A stretch of 64,000 nt of DNA, taken from positions 1,842,001 to 1,906,000 of the forward strand of contig NZ_CP064689.1 in NCBI RefSeq assembly GCF_023100945.1, read 5' to 3'. The notes below the pieces were generated by a model, which was not told the origin of the DNA, searched no databases, and saw nothing but the letters and a program-made list of their open reading frames with translations. Below, in pieces: positions 59,367 to 64,000 of this stretch. Every line of letters begins with the position of its first letter. The first letter of the stretch is position 1. The position numbers and the translations under genes are program-made. This DNA comes from Bradyrhizobium sp. 200 (lineage in GTDB: Bacteria > Pseudomonadota > Alphaproteobacteria > Rhizobiales > Xanthobacteraceae).

Positions 59367-60353
59367 ATGGATGGTGCAGGACGCCTCGGACGGTCGCTGA
59401 GATCGCGGGGGCCCCAGGCTGACCTGAAAGCAGCCGCTATTGGAGCGGTCGTGCTGCTGCGCGAGCGGCTGGGCCGTCGCGCCCGTGTCCCGGCCCGGCC
59501 TGTGATCGATCGCGAGCCGCAGAATCGCCTGGTCATGCTGGTCGAACGTTACCTTCCGAACCGCGCCGGCGTCGCCTTGACCGTGCTGATACTGCTCGGC
59601 AGCGCCGGCCTAGGCATCGTCAAGGGCGGTCACGTCGATGAATTCCTGGTGGCGCTCAGCGACACCCGCAATGCGCTGGCCAATTCGGCCGGATTCCGCA
59701 TCACCACGGTTGCCATCAACGGCCGCAAGCAATTGAGCCAGGACGAGGTGCTCGCGATCGGCGGCGTCAACGGCCGCTCCTCGCTGCTGTTCCTCGACGC
59801 CGCCACCTTGCGCGACAGGCTCAAGGCCAATCCGTGGATCGCAGATGCGACCATCCTGAAGCTCTATCCGGGCCAGCTCCAGATCGACATCGTCGAGCGT
59901 ACGGCGTTCGCGCTCTGGCAGCAGGACGGCCGGCTGTCCGTGATATCGGAGGACGGTGCGGTGCTGGAGCCGTACGTGTCGCGCCGCTTCGTGTCGCTGC
60001 CGCTGGTGGTGGGGAAGGGCGCCGATGTCATGGCCCGCGATTTCCTCGCGCTGCTCGACCGCTATCCGCAGGTTCGCATCGCGACCAAGGCCGCGATCTT
60101 CGTCGGCGAACGGCGCTGGAATCTGCGGCTGAAAGACGGCCTCGACATTCGCCTGCCGGAGAATGACGTCGGCAATGCGCTTGCCATGCTCAGCAAGCTC
60201 GACAGGGAAGACCGGCTGTTCTCGCGCGACATCGTCGCGGTCGACATGCGGCTGCCGGACCGGCTGACAGTGCAATTGTCCGAAGACGCTGCCAAGGCCC
60301 GCGAAGAACTGTTCAAGGAGAAGAAACCCAAGAAAAAGGCCGGTGACGCATGA
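59367..60353 (+). CDS. ftsQ: Cell division protein FtsQ
   Basis: This gene encodes 328 residues. It has a basic cytoplasmic N-terminus of about 65 residues, one TM helix (ALTVLILLGSAGLGIV), a POTRA domain (FRITTVAINGRKQLSQDEVL, WIADATILKLYPGQLQIDIV) and an FtsQ beta domain (FALWQQDGRLSVISEDGAVL). It links early and late divisome parts and binds FtsB/FtsL. The start at MDGAGRLGRSLRS was chosen from codon character and family length. Stop and ftsA start overlap (ATGA). A Lys-rich end (KKKPKKK-like) is seen. Confidence 0.93.
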   Translation: MDGAGRLGRSLRSRGPQADLKAAAIGAVVLLRERLGRRARVPARPVIDREPQNRLVMLVERYLPNRAGVALTVLILLGSAGLGIVKGGHVDEFLVALSDTRNALANSAGFRITTVAINGRKQLSQDEVLAIGGVNGRSSLLFLDAATLRDRLKANPWIADATILKLYPGQLQIDIVERTAFALWQQDGRLSVISEDGAVLEPYVSRRFVSLPLVVGKGADVMARDFLALLDRYPQVRIATKAAIFVGERRWNLRLKDGLDIRLPENDVGNALAMLSKLDREDRLFSRDIVAVDMRLPDRLTVQLSEDAAKAREELFKEKKPKKKAGDA

Positions 60354-61669
60354 CCGGCCTCGATCGCAACCAGACCCCGAAGACACGGCCCGTCGACCAC
60401 AAGCGCACGGCGCTGGTGGCCTCGCTCGATGTCGGTACCAGCAAGATCGCCTGCATGATCGCGCGGCTGAAGCCGTCGCCGCCGAGCGACGCGCTACGCG
60501 GCCGCACCCATGCGGTGGAATTGATCGGCTACAGCCAGATCCAGTCGCGCGGCGTCAAGGCCGGCGCGGTGGTCGATCTTGCCGAATGCGAGCAGGCGGT
60601 GCGGCAGACGGTGGCGCTGGCTGAGCGCATGGCCAAGGTCCGGGTTGAGTCAATATTGCTGTCGGTTTCCGGCGGCCGGCTGCAGGGGCAGCTTGTCGAG
60701 GCCGCGGCCGATATCAGGGGCGGTTCGGTCACCCCTGACGACGTCACCCGGGTGACCTCCACCGGCATGCGCCACGCCACCGGCGAGGGGCGCACGGTGC
60801 TGCACGCGCTGCCGGTCGGCTACGCGCTGGATGGCGTCAAGGGCATCCGCGACCCCCGCGGCATGGTTGCGCGGCAGTTCGGCGTCGACATGAACGTGGT
60901 GACGGCGGATGCGACGGTTGCCCGCAACCTGATGCTGGTGGTCGAGCGCTGCCACCTCAATGTCGAGGCCATGGCGGCGAGTCCTTATGTCGCAGGCCTG
61001 TCCGTGCTGACCGACGACGAAGCCGATCTCGGCGCTGCCGTGGTCGAAATGGGGGCCGGATCGACCACGATCGCGACCTATTCCGCTGGCCGTTTCGTGC
61101 ATGCTAGCGGGTTTGCGCTCGGCGGCCAGCACGTCACCATGGATCTTGCACGTGGTGTCGGCGCATGCATTGCGGATGCCGAGCGAATCAAGACTTTATA
61201 CGGGACCGTGTTGACCGGCGGGTCCGACGCGCGCGAGCTGATGTCCGTGCCGACTGCGGGCGAGGAACACGATGCTCCGCAGATTGTCTCGCGCGCCACG
61301 ATCGCGAACATCGTCCGGCATCGCGCCGAGGAGATTTTTGAAATGGTCCGGGACCGGCTCGCGGATTCCCCCTTTGCGGCAGAGCCGAGGGCGCGAGTTG
61401 TATTGAGCGGCGGGGCCTCCCAGCTCACCGGCACCGTCGAACTCGCCACGCGCATTCTCAACCGGCCGGTCCGGATCGGCCGTCCGCTCGGTTTCGGCCG
61501 GCTGCCGAACGAGGCCAAGAGCGCCTCGTTCGCAGTTCCCACCGGCCTGCTGGTCTACCCGCAATACGCTCATCTTGAACACGTCGAACCGCGGCATACG
61601 CGGCAGCTCAGGACAGGGACTGACGGCTATTTCGGAAAGGTCGGACGATGGCTTCGCGAGGGCTTCTGA
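60350..61669 (+). CDS. ftsA: Cell division protein FtsA
   Basis: This gene encodes 439 residues of the actin-like ATPase fold: ALVASLDVGTSKIACMIARL (phosphate 1), the 1C subdomain, VVEMGAGSTTIATYSAGRFV (phosphate 2), ALGGQHVTMDLARGVG and VVLSGGASQLTG (adenosine). The final GKVGRWLREGF is an amphipathic membrane-targeting helix. It tethers FtsZ to the membrane. Starts within the end of ftsQ. Confidence 0.96.
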   Translation: MTGLDRNQTPKTRPVDHKRTALVASLDVGTSKIACMIARLKPSPPSDALRGRTHAVELIGYSQIQSRGVKAGAVVDLAECEQAVRQTVALAERMAKVRVESILLSVSGGRLQGQLVEAAADIRGGSVTPDDVTRVTSTGMRHATGEGRTVLHALPVGYALDGVKGIRDPRGMVARQFGVDMNVVTADATVARNLMLVVERCHLNVEAMAASPYVAGLSVLTDDEADLGAAVVEMGAGSTTIATYSAGRFVHASGFALGGQHVTMDLARGVGACIADAERIKTLYGTVLTGGSDARELMSVPTAGEEHDAPQIVSRATIANIVRHRAEEIFEMVRDRLADSPFAAEPRARVVLSGGASQLTGTVELATRILNRPVRIGRPLGFGRLPNEAKSASFAVPTGLLVYPQYAHLEHVEPRHTRQLRTGTDGYFGKVGRWLREGF

Positions 61670-61759
61670 TGACCGGTCCTGTAACCAAACGATTTTCACC
61701 AAACCCCGCGGCCGCCGGCCGGGGTGAACCAAAGCGCGCGTCGTAATCGAGAGGCAACC

Positions 61760-63580
61760 ATGGCACTCAATCTGACCCCCCCTGACATCAGCGAGCTGAA
61801 ACCGCGGATTACCGTCTTCGGCGTCGGTGGAGCAGGCGGCAATGCCGTCAATAACATGATCACCGCCGGGTTGCAGGGGGTCGACTTCGTCGTCGCCAAC
61901 ACCGACGCGCAGGCGCTGACGATGTCGAAGGCCCAGCGCATCGTGCAGATGGGCACCCAGGTGACGCAGGGCCTCGGCGCGGGGTCCCAGCCTGATGTCG
62001 GCGCAGCGGCGGCGCAGGAGGTCATCGACGAGCTTCGCGACCATCTCTCGGGCGCCAACATGGTGTTCGTCACCGCCGGCATGGGCGGCGGTACCGGCAC
62101 CGGCGCAGCGCCCGTGATTGCCAAGACCGCGCGTGACATGGGCATCCTCACGGTCGGCGTCGTCACCAAGCCGTTCCACTTCGAAGGGGCGCGCCGCATG
62201 CGCACCGCCGAGTCCGGCATCGCCGAACTCCACAAGGTGGTCGATACGCTGCTGATCATCCCGAACCAGAACCTGTTCCGGGTCGCCAACGAAAAGACCA
62301 CCTTCGCCGACGCCTTCGCGATGGCCGACCAGGTGCTCTATTCGGGCGTCGCCTGCATCACCGATCTCATGGTCAAGGAAGGCCTGATCAACCTCGACTT
62401 CGCCGACGTAAGGGCGGTGATGAGGGAAATGGGCAAGGCGATGATGGGCACCGGCGAGGCGACCGGCGAGAAGCGGGCGCTGACCGCAGCGGAAGCCGCG
62501 ATCGCCAATCCGCTGATCGACGATTCGTCGATGAAGGGCGCACGCGGCCTGTTGATCTCGATCACCGGCGGCAAGGACCTGACCCTGTTCGAAGTCGACG
62601 AAGCCGCCACGCGGATTCGCGAGGAAGTCGACCAGGACGCCAACATCATCGTCGGCGCCACCTTCGACGAGTCGCTCGACGGCATTATCCGCGTCTCCGT
62701 CGTGGCGACCGGCATCGACCAGTCGCAGATCGCGCGCAATGCGGGCACCCCCGCCGCCGCCGCCGCCGTCGCCACCAGCACCACTGCCACTGCCGCCACG
62801 TCCTCGCCGGACTCCCGGCTGGCCGAGCTGACCGCTCGCCTGCGCGCCGACAATGCGCGTCTGGCCGAACGCGCCCAGAAGCTCGAGCCGGCGCCCGCGC
62901 CGCAGACGATGGCTCAGGCTCCCGCGCCGGCCGCTGCCGCCGCGCCGGCACAACGTGCGTCCAACAATGTCGAGCGTGCGGCGCTCGCCGCGATCGCCGC
63001 AGCGGTTGAGCCGCAGCAGGCGCCGATGCAGCCGGCGTCCTATGGCGACGTCACGGTCCGCCCGATCGCGCAGAAGCCGACGCTGTTCCCGGACAAGGAG
63101 GCCCGCGTCGAGCCCGAGCAGCCTGTGACGCCCGAGACCTTCATCCCGCAGGCGGCGGAACGTGCGCCGATGCGTACGCCGCGGATGCCGAAGTTCGAGG
63201 AACTTCCAATGCCGGCGCAGGCCGAAATTCGCCAGGCCCGCGGCGAGCCCGAGGAAGAGCATCCGCAGAAGACCCGGCTGTCGCTGTTGCAGCGGCTCGC
63301 CAATGTCGGCCTCGGCCGCCGCGACGAAGAGACCGAGCCGCCGATCGCGGCACGCGCCTCCGGCCCGGCAATGGGCCCGCTGCCACCGCTGCCCGAACGC
63401 AAGCCGCAGCGGACCGTCGCCCAGCAAATGTCGGCGAATCAGGAGCCGGTATCGGAGTACGCAAAACGCCCCGCGCCGCAGGGTTTGGACATCCATGGCC
63501 GCCCCGCACCTGTTGCGCCAACGCCACAGGGCGACGACCATCTTGATATCCCCGCCTTCCTCCGGCGCCAGGCCAACTGA
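61760..63580 (+). CDS. ftsZ: Cell division GTPase FtsZ
   Basis: This gene encodes 606 residues. The GTPase core (residues about 10-325) has [16 protein letters not shown], the tubulin signature [14 protein letters not shown] and the T7 loop region [11 protein letters not shown]. An intrinsically disordered linker of about 260 Ala/Pro/Glu-rich residues follows. It ends with the conserved C-terminal peptide [11 protein letters not shown], which binds FtsA. The long linker is typical for Rhizobiales. The start has GAGG six bases upstream; the 90-bp gap after ftsA may hold its own promoter. Confidence 0.97.
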   Translation: MALNLTPPDISELKPRITVFGVGGAGGNAVNNMITAGLQGVDFVVANTDAQALTMSKAQRIVQMGTQVTQGLGAGSQPDVGAAAAQEVIDELRDHLSGANMVFVTAGMGGGTGTGAAPVIAKTARDMGILTVGVVTKPFHFEGARRMRTAESGIAELHKVVDTLLIIPNQNLFRVANEKTTFADAFAMADQVLYSGVACITDLMVKEGLINLDFADVRAVMREMGKAMMGTGEATGEKRALTAAEAAIANPLIDDSSMKGARGLLISITGGKDLTLFEVDEAATRIREEVDQDANIIVGATFDESLDGIIRVSVVATGIDQSQIARNAGTPAAAAAVATSTTATAATSSPDSRLAELTARLRADNARLAERAQKLEPAPAPQTMAQAPAPAAAAAPAQRASNNVERAALAAIAAAVEPQQAPMQPASYGDVTVRPIAQKPTLFPDKEARVEPEQPVTPETFIPQAAERAPMRTPRMPKFEELPMPAQAEIRQARGEPEEEHPQKTRLSLLQRLANVGLGRRDEETEPPIAARASGPAMGPLPPLPERKPQRTVAQQMSANQEPVSEYAKRPAPQGLDIHGRPAPVAPTPQGDDHLDIPAFLRRQAN

Positions 63581-63607
63581 GGTTTTGTAACAATTGAGGC
63601 GAGCCAA

Positions 63608-63635
63608 GGGGCCCCGGCTGACCCAGCCGGGGCCC
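63608..63635 (+). terminator. Terminator after ftsZ
   Basis: GGGCCCCGGCTG and CAGCCGGGGCCC form a 12-bp GC-rich stem with a three-base loop, followed by TTCTCTTT, 28 bases past the ftsZ stop. It separates the dcw operon from lpxC. Confidence 0.85.
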
Positions 63636-63932
63636 TTCTCTTTGGGGTGGTGTCCGGGGTCGGTCAGTCGGTCAACCAACTGATTTTAAATCATTAATTA
63701 TTCATTCCGTGATCGGATGTAGCGGCTGAAACGGCGTCCGGCCGTGCCGGAATTTGGTTAACCCTTGGCGCGATTGCGGCAGAGATAGGGTAACAATCCG
63801 TAAAGAAGCGTGAGTTGGCGCGCTTTCGGAAATGACTATGGTCTGCCGTGACTTGGGGATGCCTAGAACGCGAATCGCCGCCTACGCGCGGTTCCTGTCT
63901 TTAGGTTAAGTCGGGTAGTGGGCAGTTATCGA

Positions 63933-64000
63933 ATGAAATTCAGCCGCCAAACCACGCTTCGGTCGCAAGCCACCGTAACGGGTGTTGGCGTTCATTCCGG
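63933..64000 (+). CDS. lpxC: LpxC, UDP-3-O-acyl-N-acetylglucosamine deacetylase (5' end only)
   Basis: The last 68 bases encode MKFSRQTTLRSQATVTGVGV HSG, which matches the conserved start of LpxC (T-L-x6-G-V-G-V-H-S-G). LpxC commits the cell to lipid A synthesis and follows ftsZ in many proteobacteria. The remaining gene lies outside the window. The 290-bp region before it, AT-rich around 63680-63710, probably contains its promoter. Confidence 0.9.
   Translation, partial: MKFSRQTTLRSQATVTGVGVHS

Noticed and set aside
61196..63679. 827-codon minus-strand frame across ftsA/ftsZ
   Set aside because: It is fully antisense to FtsZ and the end of FtsA, which are certain; Arg/Gly/Ala-rich composition marks it as a shadow.

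Overview
The window reads as a high-GC alphaproteobacterial chromosome, most probably Bradyrhizobium or a close relative in the Nitrobacteraceae. The reasons are the gene order of the division and cell wall (dcw) cluster, near-family-specific proteins (long FtsZ, RsmH, FtsQ, FtsI), a phosphatidylethanolamine N-methyltransferase, very strong GC3 bias (which creates long antisense shadow ORFs), and intergenic palindromic repeats of kinds I associate with Bradyrhizobium. All names rest on reading the sequence; no search was run.

Layout. 1-6.0 kb: end of pmtA, a membrane protein, two palindromic repeats, a PLP aminotransferase divergent from phosphatidylserine decarboxylase (start codons overlap), a Nudix hydrolase and a FecR-domain secreted protein. 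6.4-7.2 kb: a small DnaB/RecA-fold ATPase. 7.3-13.1 kb: a tightly overlapping minus-strand operon resembling E. coli ynbABCD (CDP-alcohol phosphotransferase, hydrolase-methyltransferase fusion, PAP2-phosphatase fusion, CdsA-like enzyme) plus a PlsC-like acyltransferase and a small membrane protein. 13.8-15.8 kb: two divergent DUF2147 paralogues sharing two CRP/FNR-type palindromes, and a 31-aa membrane peptide. 16.0-18.3 kb: an extensin-like lipoprotein and an unknown protein. 18.3-22.6 kb: a TetR-xanthine dehydrogenase-type molybdoenzyme operon with fused Fe-S and Mo subunits. 22.6-26.1 kb: a KTSC protein, a 29-aa peptide and a TonB siderophore receptor followed by the tail of a second, lost receptor. 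26.1-30 kb: tetR-emrAB efflux with a clear operator. 30-35.2 kb: ABC exporter, EamA, TauE/SafE and alpha/beta hydrolase genes. 35.4-35.9 kb: RNase P RNA (minus strand). 36-39.1 kb: PAS protein, DGPF/ECF42 sigma module, peptidoglycan amidase.

39.6 kb to the end is the dcw cluster: rsmH-ftsL-ftsI-murE-murF-mraY-murD-[two foreign genes]-ftsW-murG-[lysR/MFS]-murC-[GIY-YIG element]-murB-ddl-ftsQ-ftsA-ftsZ-lpxC(start). It makes UDP-MurNAc-pentapeptide and lipid II and builds the divisome. A perfect CtrA-type box lies between ddl and ftsQ.

The most unusual signal is a set of palindromic elements. One, between murC and murB, has perfect 36-bp terminal inverted repeats enclosing a GIY-YIG nuclease gene. 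A second, near 1.1 kb, has matching ends but no gene, like a non-autonomous derivative. Three other repeat families in the window have different bodies but the same outermost GTCAT/ATGAC bases. This suggests an IS-like or REP-like mobility system in which a single-domain GIY-YIG nuclease would be the mobilising enzyme. That is an inference to be tested.
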